Of a DNA stretch of 64,000 nucleotides, positions 1 to 8,497 are shown in pieces; position 1 is the first letter of the stretch, and each line of letters begins with the position of its first letter. The notes under the pieces are model-generated. The model was not told where the DNA came from, did no database searches, and saw only the letters and a list, made by a program, of their open reading frames with translations. Source of the DNA: Aeromonas fluvialis (lineage in GTDB: Bacteria > Pseudomonadota > Gammaproteobacteria > Enterobacterales > Aeromonadaceae); the NCBI RefSeq assembly GCF_000819885.1, contig NZ_CDBO01000068.1:129929-193928 (forward strand). The letters run 5' to 3'. The translations under genes and the position numbers were made by a program.

Positions 1-149
1 GCCTCTTCGGCTTGCCAGCCAAAGCGGTGAGAACGGGAGGCCGGATTGCCGAACAGGCCATCCATGGTGAGACACTGCATCATTTTTTCTGCGACACGCG
101 GGTCCACCGGACAGGTTGCCGAATAATCAAGGTAAATAGGCAGTTTCAT
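1..149 (-). CDS. iscS: Cysteine desulfurase IscS, N-terminal part (runs off the left edge)
   Basis: IscS is the PLP-dependent cysteine desulfurase that supplies sulfur for Fe-S cluster assembly and tRNA thiolation. Only the first 49 or so residues are present; they start [20 protein letters not shown] and reach [13 protein letters not shown], the conserved start of group I desulfurases. The catalytic cysteine and PLP lysine lie outside the window. It follows iscR by about 50 bases on the same strand, the standard isc operon order, so it is probably co-transcribed and repressed by IscR. Confidence 0.95.
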   Translation of the reverse strand, partial: MKLPIYLDYSATCPVDPRVAEKMMQCLTMDGLFGNPASRSHRFGWQAEE

Positions 150-200
150 GTTTTTCTCCGTCACAGTCCGGGTCATAGCGTCCCGCTGTGGAAAGCACGT

Positions 201-704
201 TTATAGTTGGACTTTCAAGCTCACATCGCCGTGTTCTGCCCGATCAACCAGGGACAACACGGTCTTCATTTGTTGATCTTGCTTGCCGGCAATCCGGCGC
301 ACATCGGCCTGGAGCACCAGCTCGGCCAGGGTGATATCGCCAAGGAAGCTAGAGATCCGCTCACTCAAGTCACGCCACAGGGAGTGGGTCAGGCACTGGG
401 TGCCGCCGTGGCAGCCGCCCTTGCCGAGACACTTGGTGGCATCAACCGATTCATCCACCGCGGTGATCACCTGACCGACCGAGATTTCGTCCGGAGCCAG
501 ACCAAGGCGATAACCACCGCCCGGACCACGCACACTGCTCACCAGACCATTCTTGCGCAGGCGGGCAAACAGCTGTTCGAGATAGGACAAGGAGATACCC
601 TGGCGCTCGGAAATATCGGCAAGGGGGACGGGCCCCTGCTCTGCATGCAGTGCCACGTCGAGCATGGCGGTTACAGCGTAACGTCCTTTTGAAGTCAGTC
701 TCAT
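201..704 (-). CDS. iscR: Fe-S cluster-sensing transcriptional regulator IscR
   Basis: Rrf2-family winged-helix regulator that represses the isc operon when it carries a [2Fe-2S] cluster. The chosen start gives [20 protein letters not shown], the canonical N-terminus, and 167 residues; an upstream ATG would add 22 unrelated residues. The three cluster cysteines are present as C92, C98 and C104 ([14 protein letters not shown]), with the fourth ligand H107. Head gene of the isc operon, directly before iscS. A good IscR type 1 operator lies about 45 bases upstream, so autoregulation is likely. Confidence 0.97.
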   Translation of the reverse strand: MRLTSKGRYAVTAMLDVALHAEQGPVPLADISERQGISLSYLEQLFARLRKNGLVSSVRGPGGGYRLGLAPDEISVGQVITAVDESVDATKCLGKGGCHGGTQCLTHSLWRDLSERISSFLGDITLAELVLQADVRRIAGKQDQQMKTVLSLVDRAEHGDVSLKVQL

Positions 705-749
705 GTGCCTTACCGTCTTGCGAAGCAATTTAATGGGGCACATGGTCAC

Positions 750-774
750 ATACCCGACCAAACCAGTCAAGTAT
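750..774. promoter_or_regulatory. IscR type 1 binding site upstream of iscR
   Basis: Reading the + strand, ATACCCGACC (750-759) then AAAC, then CAGTCAAGTAT (764-774). This fits the published type 1 IscR consensus (ATASYYGACTRWWWYAGTCRRSTAT) at nearly every defined position. It sits between trmJ and iscR, about 45 bases before the iscR start, where the isc promoter should be. Type 1 sites are bound by cluster-loaded IscR, so the site supports feedback repression. Confidence 0.8.
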
Positions 775-796
775 ATAGTTGAGTAAAACAGTCGGA

Positions 797-1519
797 TTAA
801 TCCGGCGCCCGCGTTTTCTGCACCGAGGTCAAAATCCCCCGCAGAATATTGAGTTCTGCCGCTTCCGGTCTAGCTCGATTGAACAGCCGACGCAGCTTGC
901 TCATCACATGGCCCGGATGATCATCGGCAATGAAACCGGTCTTCATCAGGGTCTGTTCCAGGTGTTGATAGAACCCTTCCAGCTGGGCGGCACTCGGATA
1001 GGCCATCTCATCTTCAGGCTCGATGGCCTGCCCTTGCAACCAGTGCATCCGCACTTCATAGCAGAGGGTTTGCACCGCCATGGCGAGATTGAGGGAGCTG
1101 TAATCGGGATTGGCCGGAATGGCCACGTGGTAGTGGCACTTTTGCAATTCGTCATTGGTGAGACCGGTGCGTTCACGGCCAAACACCAAGGCGACCGGAT
1201 GCTGCATCGCTTCACTCACCAACTTCTCCCCCGCTTCACGGGGGTCGAGCATGGGCCAGCTCAATGTGCGGGAACGCGCGCTGGTGCCGATCACCAGACC
1301 ACAGTCAGCGATCGCTTCATGCAACGTCGGGACGATACGGGCATTGGCAAGCACATCGCTGGCACCTGCCGCCAGGGCGAAGGCATTGTCATCCGGCAAA
1401 GCTTGCGGATCAACCAATACCAGTTGGGTCAACCCCATGGTCTTCATGGCACGTGCCGCAGACCCCATGTTGCCGGTATGAGAGGTGTTTACCAAAACGA
1501 TACGAATCTGATCCAACAT
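797..1519 (-). CDS. trmJ: tRNA (cytidine/uridine-2'-O-)-methyltransferase TrmJ
   Basis: SPOUT-class SAM-dependent enzyme that 2'-O-methylates position 32 of several tRNAs. The 240-residue product starts [20 protein letters not shown], the typical N-terminus, and holds the family blocks [13 protein letters not shown] and [17 protein letters not shown], which form the knotted SAM-binding site. Length matches the family. It lies upstream of iscR on the same strand, as in many gammaproteobacteria, but the IscR operator in the gap suggests separate transcription of the isc operon. Confidence 0.95.
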   Translation of the reverse strand: MLDQIRIVLVNTSHTGNMGSAARAMKTMGLTQLVLVDPQALPDDNAFALAAGASDVLANARIVPTLHEAIADCGLVIGTSARSRTLSWPMLDPREAGEKLVSEAMQHPVALVFGRERTGLTNDELQKCHYHVAIPANPDYSSLNLAMAVQTLCYEVRMHWLQGQAIEPEDEMAYPSAAQLEGFYQHLEQTLMKTGFIADDHPGHVMSKLRRLFNRARPEAAELNILRGILTSVQKTRAPD

Positions 1520-1706
1520 GCCCAGTCAATCTTCAGTCAAAAATAGCGTGCGATTGTAACATAGGAGAACGCTATTTTGGCACCGTAAAAGGCAAGCCAT
1601 TTCAGCACAAAACTACCCGTTTGTATAACAAACCGGCATGAGGGAAAGGTGAGAGGGAAACTAGACTTGAAGGATATCCGGTTAACGGTACAGGAGACAC
1701 AACACC

Positions 1707-2123
1707 ATGCTTCCTCCCTTTATCTATGAGAGATTGCCCAGCCTCTACCTGCTGGCGGCCGTAGCCATCATTACGTTGAATGAACAGCCCCTGCTCTGGT
1801 TTGCAGGCGCCTTATTGTTTATCGCCGGAGCGGTGACCTGGATGATGCGCTCCAGTTACCGGCGTACAGACCTGATTATCTTTCCGAGCAAACGCTGGCT
1901 ACAGCCCGAGTGGCTGTATGAAGCGCAGCCCTTTATCTGGTTGGCTGTGGGGCTGGCCATGTCACAGCTGCCCGCCCCTACAGCCATCATTGCCTTGGTG
2001 CCCTGTCTGTGGGCCTGTCGTTGCCTCTGGGCACGGCACCATTATCGCCGCCATGCCCACGGCGTGATTGCCCACTTAAGACGGGATCCCGCCCGGCGCC
2101 GTCTGCAACGGGGCCTGCGCTGA
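1707..2123 (+). CDS. Small integral membrane protein of unknown function
   Basis: A 138-residue protein I cannot assign. Two hydrophobic segments at the N-terminus (about residues 10-48, LYLLAAVAIITLNE then LLWFAGALLFIAGAV) and a further pair around residues 72-105 (FIWLAVGLAMSQL, AIIALVPCLWACRCLW) suggest four membrane spans. The C-terminus is strongly basic (RRDPARRRLQRGLR), pointing to a cytoplasmic tail. A GGAGA-like ribosome binding site lies about 12 bases before the ATG. Its 3' end overlaps the convergent ubiT gene by 48 bases. Confidence 0.7.
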   Translation: MLPPFIYERLPSLYLLAAVAIITLNEQPLLWFAGALLFIAGAVTWMMRSSYRRTDLIIFPSKRWLQPEWLYEAQPFIWLAVGLAMSQLPAPTAIIALVPCLWACRCLWARHHYRRHAHGVIAHLRRDPARRRLQRGLR

Positions 2124-2609
2124 CTCGGTGCGGGCGCGTTCGATAAACGTCGCCAGATCCATCAGGGGATACTTCATCAGGCTCGGCAAGCCATCGAGAT
2201 CCAGACTGTCCATCAGGTTTTTCACCTCAAGGCCCAGTTCGGTATCCCCTTCTATCTTCAGCTTGCGCTGGAAGAAAAGCGAATCCGGATCCTCTTTGCG
2301 ACCGGCAATCAGGATCAGGTCGTTGGCGGTACCGCTGAAGCAGACATCGGCCTTGTCACACTCACGAGCCACCACCAGCTGGCCGCTCTGCTCACTGATA
2401 AACCAGCACAGCTCCAGATCAGAGACTTCGACTTTCAGCCACTTGTCGGCCAGAAACTCGAAATCGCCATCTTCGATGGCCTCTTTGAAGACCTGGGCCA
2501 GCAAGCTCTCCATCAACTGCTTTTGCAGATTGAAGGGAACCAACTTGAGGGGATGGCGCAAAAAGCGCGGAGCCTGTTCTACCAGGCGACGTTGCAGTTG
2601 TTGAAACAC
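2076..2609 (-). CDS. ubiT: Ubiquinone biosynthesis accessory factor UbiT (SCP2 domain)
   Basis: UbiT (YhbT) is an SCP2-type lipid-binding protein needed, with UbiU and UbiV, for oxygen-independent ubiquinone synthesis; it is thought to handle the quinone intermediates. I chose a GTG start at 2609 because AAAAAAGGAGT lies just upstream and the resulting 177 residues match the family length; longer upstream readings have no ribosome binding site. The SCP2 fold region is visible (DVCFSGTANDLILIAGRKED, IEGDTELGLEVKNLMDSLD). It is divergent from ubiUV with a shared regulatory gap of about 190 bases. Confidence 0.9.
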   Translation of the reverse strand: MFQQLQRRLVEQAPRFLRHPLKLVPFNLQKQLMESLLAQVFKEAIEDGDFEFLADKWLKVEVSDLELCWFISEQSGQLVVARECDKADVCFSGTANDLILIAGRKEDPDSLFFQRKLKIEGDTELGLEVKNLMDSLDLDGLPSLMKYPLMDLATFIERARTESAQAPLQTAPGGIPS

Positions 2610-2657
2610 GATAGACTCCTTTTTTGCGCATTCAAACACAGGGAGAGTGGCAAGATC

Positions 2658-2671
2658 CTGTTGGAAATCAA
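2658..2671. promoter_or_regulatory. Possible FNR-type site between ubiT and ubiU
   Basis: CTGTTGGAAATCAA matches the FNR palindrome TTGAT-N4-ATCAA at 8 of 10 defined positions, with one half-site perfect (TTGAT read on the minus strand). It lies in the gap shared by divergent ubiT and ubiUV, genes that work under anaerobic conditions and are FNR-controlled in other species by published work. The match is imperfect, so this is a candidate only. Confidence 0.35.
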
Positions 2672-2797
2672 ACTTGTGGAGAGTTACCTCAAGAAGGGTA
2701 AAGCCACACAAAGCTGCCTCAGGTCAAAAAGCGGAAGTGCATGGCTGCATACAATCAGGGCTCGTTTGCCCTTCATATGCACTCTCGGAGCGTACCA

Positions 2798-3793
2798 ATG
2801 GAATTACTCTGTCCGGCAGGCAGTTTGCCGGCACTGAAAACCGCAGTGGATAACGGGGCCGATGCCGTTTATATCGGTTTCAAGGATGACACCAATGCCC
2901 GCCACTTTGCCGGTCTCAACTTTACCGACAGCAAACTGGAGAAGGCAGTGGATTATGTGCATCAACATGGTCGCAAGCTGCATATCGCCATCAACACCTT
3001 TGCCCATCCCGGGGCGGATGCACGCTGGAAACAGGCAGTGGATCGCGGTGTGGCACTCGGCGCCGATGCGCTGATCATCGCAGATCTGGCGGTACTGGAA
3101 TATGCCAGCCGCCACTATCCCGAGATGGAGCTTCATGTCTCGGTTCAGGCCAGCGCCACCAATGCCGCCGCCATTCGCTTCTATCAGCAGCAATTCAATG
3201 TCACCCGAGTGGTGCTGCCCCGGGTGCTCTCCATGCATCAGGTCAAGCAACTGGCTCGCGAAACCGACGTAGGCCTTGAGGTGTTCGCCTTTGGCAGCCT
3301 CTGCATAATGGCCGAGGGACGCTGCTACCTCTCTTCCTACATGACTGGCGAGAGCCCCAACACCGTCGGCGCCTGCTCACCGGCCAAGTTCGTCCGCTGG
3401 GAAGAGACCCAGAATGGCCTCGAGTCACGGCTCAACGAAGTGCTGATCGACCGCTACGGCCCGGGTGAAAATGCCGGCTATCCGACCCTCTGCAAGGGGC
3501 GTTTCGACGTGGATGGCCAGACCTACCATGCATTGGAAGAGCCGACCAGTCTCAATACCCTTGGCCTGTTGCCCGAGCTGTTCAAGACCGGGATCCAGTC
3601 GGTCAAGATTGAAGGGCGCCAGCGCAGCCCCGCCTATGTGGAGCAAGTGACCAAGGTCTGGCGTGCGGCCATCGATGCCTATCAGGCCAATCCCGAGGCC
3701 TATCAGGTCAAAGCAGAGTGGGATGCCCAGCTCGCCCGCGTCTCAGAAGGTAGCCAGACTACCCTCGGCGCCTATCATCGTCAGTGGCAATAA
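2798..3793 (+). CDS. ubiU: Oxygen-independent ubiquinone hydroxylation protein UbiU (U32 family)
   Basis: UbiU and UbiV form a [4Fe-4S] heterodimer that performs ring hydroxylations of ubiquinone synthesis without oxygen. The start at MELLCPAGSLPALKTAVDNG gives 331 residues, the family length, and drops a 19-residue unrelated leader. The four cluster cysteines are at C169 and C176 (LCIMAEGRCYL), in GACSP and in LCKGRF. ubiV follows after 12 bases, so the two are an operon; ubiT is divergent upstream. Confidence 0.95.
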   Translation: MELLCPAGSLPALKTAVDNGADAVYIGFKDDTNARHFAGLNFTDSKLEKAVDYVHQHGRKLHIAINTFAHPGADARWKQAVDRGVALGADALIIADLAVLEYASRHYPEMELHVSVQASATNAAAIRFYQQQFNVTRVVLPRVLSMHQVKQLARETDVGLEVFAFGSLCIMAEGRCYLSSYMTGESPNTVGACSPAKFVRWEETQNGLESRLNEVLIDRYGPGENAGYPTLCKGRFDVDGQTYHALEEPTSLNTLGLLPELFKTGIQSVKIEGRQRSPAYVEQVTKVWRAAIDAYQANPEAYQVKAEWDAQLARVSEGSQTTLGAYHRQWQ

Positions 3794-3805
3794 GGAGCCC
3801 ACAGC

Positions 3806-4678
3806 ATGCAATTCTCTCTCGGGCCTCTGCTCTTCTACTGGTCCAAGGCCGATACCGAGGCTTTTTACCATGCCGCGGCCAACAGTCAGGCCGACATCAT
3901 CTATCTGGGTGAAACGGTCTGCAGCAAACGCCGCGAGCTCAAGGTCGATAACTGGATCCAGCTCGCTCGTGACGTGGCCTGCTCAGGCAAACAGACGGTG
4001 CTCTCTACCCTGGCGCTTATCTCCGCCCCCTCCGAACTCAAAGAGGTGAAGCGGCTGGTCGACAACGGCGATCTGCTGGTCGAAGCCAACGATCTCGGTA
4101 CGGTGCAACTCGCCTGGGAGGCAGGCATCCCCTTTGTCTGCGGCCCCGCCATCAACGCCTATAACGCCGATGTGCTGCGCATGCTGCTCAAACAGGGGAT
4201 GAAACGCTGGGTCATGCCGGTGGAGCTCTCCCGTGACTGGCTGATCCAGCTCAATCAGGATCTGGGCCCCCTGCGCGACCAATTTGAGGTAGAGGTGTTT
4301 GCCTACGGCCATCTGCCGCTCGCCTACTCGGCGCGCTGCTTCACCGCCCGCTCCCTCGACAAACCCAAGGACAACTGCGAGCTCGCCTGCATCAACTACC
4401 CCACCGGGCGACTGGCCAACAGCCGCGAGGGACAACGGGTGTTCAATCTCAACGGGATCCAGACCCAGTCTGGCTACTGCTATAACCTGGGTAACGAGCT
4501 GGCAGAGATGGCGGGGCTGGTGGATGTGGTCAGGCTGTCGCCGCAAGGGATGGAGACGCTGGAGATGCTGGCCCGCTTCAAAGCCAACCAGCAGGGCCAG
4601 GCTCCCCTCTCCCTGCAGTCAGGGAGTGACTGCAACGGCTACTGGCGCCAGATACCGGGTATGAGTCTGGTGGAGTAA
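3806..4678 (+). CDS. ubiV: Oxygen-independent ubiquinone hydroxylation protein UbiV (U32 family)
   Basis: Partner of UbiU in the anaerobic ubiquinone pathway. The 290-residue protein keeps the four cluster cysteines: C39 (LGETVCSKRR), then YSARCFTARS and the pair in KDNCELACIN. A GGAGCC ribosome binding site precedes the ATG. It is the last gene of the ubiUV operon; downstream comes IS debris rather than another pathway gene. Confidence 0.95.
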   Translation: MQFSLGPLLFYWSKADTEAFYHAAANSQADIIYLGETVCSKRRELKVDNWIQLARDVACSGKQTVLSTLALISAPSELKEVKRLVDNGDLLVEANDLGTVQLAWEAGIPFVCGPAINAYNADVLRMLLKQGMKRWVMPVELSRDWLIQLNQDLGPLRDQFEVEVFAYGHLPLAYSARCFTARSLDKPKDNCELACINYPTGRLANSREGQRVFNLNGIQTQSGYCYNLGNELAEMAGLVDVVRLSPQGMETLEMLARFKANQQGQAPLSLQSGSDCNGYWRQIPGMSLVE

Positions 4679-4910
4679 GCCCAAGGGCAAGATAGAAAAT
4701 AATCGGGAATAGAAAGGGGGCCATGATGGCTAATGCCAGTCATTTAAGCAATTTTGTGACTAGATATTAGAGATTTTGAATATCAAGAACGGCGCCATGG
4801 TTAAGGGGTCAATGTAGCTCCAACCCTTGCCTTGACTGGCTTGCAATAAAAAGGTTCTGCGCATTATCGCGGGCAAAGAGAGGATTGACAGTCAGGGACT
4901 CTGGTAAATT
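4679..4910. other. Gene-free stretch with relics of IS ends
   Basis: No convincing gene. GGCTAATGCCAGTCATTTAAG near 4729-4749 resembles the terminal repeat style of IS4-family elements, but this is from memory and weak. At 4853-4893, GGTTCTGCGCATTATCGCGGG followed by GAGGATTGACAG aligns with the ISL3-type end 58 bases further on (4911, GGTTCTTCGCGGAATCGTGG), so two related IS ends sit in tandem. The stretch reads as decayed insertion sites. Confidence 0.4.
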
Positions 4911-5422
4911 GGGTTCTTCGCGGAATCGTGGGGAAGTGAGAGTTGACAGACAGGGCCGAGGTATACTGGTCGTCGCCAAACACACCAACCCCTGAGCCCT
5001 GCTGTCACCATGCATCCTATCGATCTTGCCGCTTTTTGGCCAGGCTACGCTGTCGTAGCCAGCCACCAAGATACCAAAACACCCTCACGCTAGAGCCGCT
5101 CAGCACTGAGCTTCCACGCTGCGGTCGCTGTCTTGAGCCAAGCCCCCTGACCCATGATCGCCGTATCCGTCTTATACGGGATCGCGATCTGCTCGATCAG
5201 CGTGTCCAATTACAGGTGCCTGTCCGCCGCGTGGACTGCCTGAACTGTGGTCGTGTTACTGAGCACATCGACTGGCTCGCCCCCCTCATCACGCCTGACC
5301 CAGAGGTTGCGAACGTGAGTCGAGGCCTTGCTGCAGATGCTACCGCTAAGTCATATCAGTCGCCTCACCGGGCCCACTGGCACACTATCAAGGCCATCGA
5401 CAAGCGCCGCCTACACTTTTTT
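4911..5422 (+). mobile_element. Truncated ISL3-family insertion sequence (left end plus 5' part of transposase)
   Basis: Begins with a terminal-repeat-like GGGTTCTTCGCGGAATCG at 4911 and continues into the transposase start. Bases 4911-5185 are nearly identical to the reverse complement of 39795-40076, so the window holds two left-end fragments of the same IS. The similarity of copy one ends where copy two breaks, at GGGATCGCG. The right end and the catalytic DDE region are missing, so the element cannot move by itself. Confidence 0.75.
5010..5422 (+). pseudogene. ISL3-family transposase fragment, frameshifted
   Basis: Starts MHPIDLAAFWPGYAVVASHQ and then hits an in-frame TAG after a deletion relative to the second copy (ATACCAAAACACC here, ATACCAACAACACC there). 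In another frame it shows the N-terminal zinc-ribbon cysteines (PRCGRCLE, VDCLNCGRV) typical of ISL3 transposases. A third frame carries LLQMLPLSHISRLTG, and the first frame resumes with WHTIKAIDKRRL. That makes at least three frame disruptions in about 140 codons, after which the sequence leaves the family. Confidence 0.75.
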
Positions 5423-5530
5423 GGGGTTCGGCATAATGGCCATTTTGTACCACCTTTTTGGCCCTCCTGACAAAATGACAGGGGGCAAAGTGTGAACGAA
5501 ACACCACTAAAACCAGCAAGTTACTGACGC

Positions 5531-5564
5531 AAAAGAAAAACCCCAACCATCAAGGTCGGGGTTT
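5531..5564 (-). terminator. Rho-independent terminator of tRNA-Ser
   Basis: On the minus strand AACCCCGACC, loop TTGAT, GGTTGGGGTT forms a 10-bp stem with one G-U pair, followed by TTTTTCTTTT. It lies just past the 3' end of the tRNA. Confidence 0.85.
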
Positions 5565-5570
5565 ACTGTT

Positions 5571-5658
5571 TGGCGGTGAGGGAGGGATTCGAACCCTCGA
5601 TACGTTGCCGTATACACACTTTCCAGGCGTGCTCCTTCAGCCACTCGGACACCTCACC
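5571..5658 (-). tRNA. serX: tRNA-Ser (anticodon GGA)
   Basis: The 88-base gene reads GGTGAGGTGTCCGAGTGGCT at its 5' end and GGTTCGAATCCCTCC in the T arm, and ends CTCACCGCCA with encoded CCA. Acceptor GGTGAGG pairs with CCTCACC. The anticodon loop CTGGAAA (anticodon at 5622-5624) reads UCC/UCU serine codons. It has the long variable arm of class II tRNAs (TACGGCAACGTA). The terminator follows immediately and IS debris lies about 100 bases downstream, which fits a tRNA-adjacent insertion hot spot. Confidence 0.95.
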
Positions 5659-5792
5659 AAATTTTGTTCTGCGGTTTAACGTGTTCAGCCAACACGGTGT
5701 TCACTGCGCTGTTGCGCTGGAACGGGGCGTAATTTATGGGAAAGCCCCGCCCGCGTCAACGGCTTTTTTCACCTGACGAACCGTTCGAACAC

Positions 5793-6254
5793 TTAATGCA
5801 CAGATTCCGGTGCAACCTGGATTTCCGGCAGGTTGAGGAAGCCTGAACGTTCGCATTCGGCAACCAGTTCGTGGGTGGCGGCGATGGTGCTTTGCACGAA
5901 CAGCAGGAACTGCTCGACGCTGAGTCCGGCCTTGGTAAAGACGGTGTGGCCGACCACCAGCCGCGGCAGGTTGTCATCGATGATATCGAGGAACACCTTG
6001 AGGGAGGGGTACTGCATATTGAGTCGGCCCAGTTCGGCAACCAGCGGCAGCATTGCGGAGGGGCGCACTTCCAGCTCGGAGGAGAACAGCAGGCCTTCCT
6101 CTTCCACGAAGATCCGGCTCTCCTGAATACCATCGACCGACTGCAAAGAGACAATGTGGATACCGTGACACTGGTCGCAGACATAGTGCTCGATACGAGC
6201 CTGTTGCAACCAACGCATTATCATTTCGGAGCTGGGGATATTCATCATTTCCAC
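5793..6254 (-). CDS. ybjN: YbjN domain-containing protein
   Basis: A 153-residue protein similar to E. coli YbjN, a protein of uncertain role with a fold like type III secretion chaperones and linked in E. coli to stress and motility phenotypes. Shared blocks include CDQCHGIHI, LLFSSELEVRPSAMLPL, VFLDIIDDNLPRLVV and VEQFLLFV. The conserved pair C-x-x-C (CDQC) is present. It has no obvious operon partner; the upstream neighbour is divergent. Confidence 0.85.
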   Translation of the reverse strand: MEMMNIPSSEMIMRWLQQARIEHYVCDQCHGIHIVSLQSVDGIQESRIFVEEEGLLFSSELEVRPSAMLPLVAELGRLNMQYPSLKVFLDIIDDNLPRLVVGHTVFTKAGLSVEQFLLFVQSTIAATHELVAECERSGFLNLPEIQVAPESVH

Positions 6255-6406
6255 GACAAGATGGGGATCAAGGGGCGCAGTCTAAACCAATTTGCTATCA
6301 ACAAAAAGCACGCCAACCCGATAACCATGCGGCTCGCTTCTTTTTGGCAAGCGCTATGCATATACTCAGCCAAATCCACGACGACGCTTGCCCCACAGGG
6401 GGCCCC

Positions 6407-7744
6407 ATGACCATCCAAGAAAAGTATCGCCTTCATCTGAAATCACTCTCGGATGAGTTGCTCGCTCTGCAAAAGCCCATCCGCATTCTGGATGCCATCA
6501 AGTGGCCACGCCATCTGCAAGAGCGCTTTCTGGCAAGCGGTGGCAGAGAGCTGCCCGCTATCGACAGGCACTTTTATGATGCCCTCCCCCTTGGCTTCGA
6601 TCCGCGCAACAAATATCTGGAGCTCAAGGAGCTGCGGGACCGGATCCGCAGAAAGCTGGGGCCGCAGGACGATCTTGGCCGGATCCTGCAAGAGACGGTC
6701 GATCAGTACATGGTGGTGATCGAGATGCTGCGCCAGCGCGGCCAACCCGATTTTCAGCGTTACAGCCAGCTGCTTTATGGCTCAGCCAGCGATCACCTGC
6801 GTGGGGATCGCAAGACTCTCAAGGAGCTTGGCGCCCGCCTGTGCGATATATTCTCTCTGCCCGGTGCGCGGCATCTGGTGCGTCCCTACCCCAAGGAGTT
6901 TGAAGGAGAAGCCGCGGTCGCCAAACTGCAGGGCAAGCTGTCGAGCTACTTCAGTGACGGCACGGTGCAGGTGAAGCTGAGCGATGGGATTGTCTCCGAC
7001 GCCGCGGCCGGTGGTGACTATATCAAGCTCAACTCCCACGCCCGTTTCTCCGAGCTGGACTTGCAGGTGCTGGAGGTACACGAAGGATGGGTCCATGTCG
7101 GCACCACCCTCAACGGTCGTCAGCAGCCCTATGCTACCTGGCTGAGCGCCGGTTCACCGCGGATCACCGCCTGTCAGGAGGGGCTGGCGGTATTGATTGA
7201 GACACTTACATTCAGCTCCTTTCCGGATCGGGCCAAGCGCATCTCCGATCGGGTGATGGCCATCGACATGGCCGAGCGCGGCGCCGATTTTATCGAGGTG
7301 TTTCAGCACTTCGTGCAGCAGGGCACCAGCGAGCACGACGCCTACAAGATCACCCAGCGGGTCTTTCGTGGCGGCATGGTGGGTGGTGGCGCCTGCTTTA
7401 CCAAGGATCTCTCCTACGTGCGTGGCTATGTGGAGACGGTCAACTTTATCCGCAGCGCCGTGCTGGAAGGGGTGCCCGAGATCCTGCCGATGCTGTTTGT
7501 CGGCAAGGTGACGCTGGATGACATTCCGGTGCTCTATCAGCACTATCTGGAGGGACTGATTGCCGCCCCTCGTTACCTGCCGCCGATGTTTCGCGATCTA
7601 ACCGGGCTCTACGTCTGGTTCGGTTTTGCCTCCGGCATGTCACTGGTGGATATCGGTCGGGTACAGCACCATTTTCGCCAGCTGTTTCAACGCCTGCCAG
7701 TCGCCGACCCCATCATTGCGCCAGTGGATATCGAGATCGACTGA
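6407..7744 (+). CDS. DUF1704 / QEGLA-motif protein (putative metallopeptidase, MATCAP-like)
   Basis: A 445-residue member of the DUF1704 family, called flavohemoglobin expression-modulating QEGLA proteins in bacterial annotation and related to eukaryotic MATCAP tubulin carboxypeptidases. It shows an H-E-x-x-x-H style site (LEVHEGWVHVGT, near residue 225) followed by the defining CQEGLAVLIE motif, whose glutamate would complete a metal site. The substrate in bacteria is unknown. I took the ATG at 6407 after CAGGGGGCC; an in-frame ATG at 6356 would add 17 residues. It is convergent with tdk, with a terminator between. Confidence 0.8.
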   Translation: MTIQEKYRLHLKSLSDELLALQKPIRILDAIKWPRHLQERFLASGGRELPAIDRHFYDALPLGFDPRNKYLELKELRDRIRRKLGPQDDLGRILQETVDQYMVVIEMLRQRGQPDFQRYSQLLYGSASDHLRGDRKTLKELGARLCDIFSLPGARHLVRPYPKEFEGEAAVAKLQGKLSSYFSDGTVQVKLSDGIVSDAAAGGDYIKLNSHARFSELDLQVLEVHEGWVHVGTTLNGRQQPYATWLSAGSPRITACQEGLAVLIETLTFSSFPDRAKRISDRVMAIDMAERGADFIEVFQHFVQQGTSEHDAYKITQRVFRGGMVGGGACFTKDLSYVRGYVETVNFIRSAVLEGVPEILPMLFVGKVTLDDIPVLYQHYLEGLIAAPRYLPPMFRDLTGLYVWFGFASGMSLVDIGRVQHHFRQLFQRLPVADPIIAPVDIEID

Positions 7745-7773
7745 ACCACTGCGATACCAGTTGGGGAAAAGAA

Positions 7774-7798
7774 GAAGGGCGCCAGATTGGCGCCCTTC
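7774..7798. terminator. Bidirectional terminator between the DUF1704 gene and tdk
   Basis: GAAGGGCGCC, loop AGATT, GGCGCCCTTC is a perfect 10-bp stem in the gap between convergent genes. A-rich sequence on its left gives a U-run for the minus-strand transcript. Confidence 0.8.
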
Positions 7799-7824
7799 TC
7801 GACTATTCAAATATCACAGTCGGG

Positions 7825-8406
7825 TTACTTGTAGGCCCGACCTTCCAGATAGTGTTTGCGGCAGAGCGACACATAGCGATCGTTACCACCGATCTCCACC
7901 TGCTCGCCATCGCGCATCACTTGCCCCGCTTCGTTGACCCGGGAGTTCATGTGGGCCTTGTTGCCGCACCAGCAAATGCTCTTCAGCTCTTCAAACTTGT
8001 CGGCCAGACAGAGCAGATGGTAGGAACCCGGGAACAGCTCGCCGCGAAAATCGGTCTTGAGGCCATAGGCCATCACCGGAATATCCTGTTCATCGACAAT
8101 GCGGGCCAGCTGGTATACCTGCTCACGGGTCAGGAACTGGGCCTCGTCCACGATAAAGACATCGATATGTTTCTTTGCATGGCGCGCTTTCACCATTTCA
8201 AACAGATCACAGTTGTCGCTGAACACGTCCACCTTCAGTTCAAGGCCTACCCGGGCACTGATCACCCCGACCCCGAAACGGTCATCAATGGCTGGCGTCA
8301 TCGCCAGAGGATGCATGCCCCGCTCCAGATAGTTGAAGTGCGCCTGAATGAGCTGGGTGGATTTGCCTGAATTCATGGTGGCAAATTTGTAGTGCAGTGA
8401 AGCCAT
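7825..8406 (-). CDS. tdk: Thymidine kinase
   Basis: Type II thymidine kinase that phosphorylates thymidine to dTMP in salvage. 193 residues. It has the P-loop (ATMNSGKSTQL), the DEAQFL Walker B segment and the zinc-ribbon cysteines of the lasso domain (ICWCGNKAHM and a later SLCRKHY). Standalone gene between two terminators. Confidence 0.96.
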   Translation of the reverse strand: MASLHYKFATMNSGKSTQLIQAHFNYLERGMHPLAMTPAIDDRFGVGVISARVGLELKVDVFSDNCDLFEMVKARHAKKHIDVFIVDEAQFLTREQVYQLARIVDEQDIPVMAYGLKTDFRGELFPGSYHLLCLADKFEELKSICWCGNKAHMNSRVNEAGQVMRDGEQVEIGGNDRYVSLCRKHYLEGRAYK

Positions 8407-8460
8407 GATACTGTTCCGATACTGAATTTATGGGGCGCATGCTAACCAAAGCCCCTGACA

Positions 8461-8487
8461 AAACCAAGGGGCCCGCGGGCCCCTTGC
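8461..8487 (-). terminator. Terminator of the NhaC-type transporter gene
   Basis: CAAGGGGCCC-GC-GGGCCCCTTG is a near-perfect palindrome 12 bases after the transporter stop codon; on the minus strand it is followed by GTTTTG. Confidence 0.7.
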
Positions 8488-8497
8488 TCTATAAATG

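Noticed and set aside
779..1546. Long open frame antisense to trmJ (255 codons)
   Set aside because: Shadow of trmJ; composition rich in His, Gln and Arg, and no ribosome binding site.
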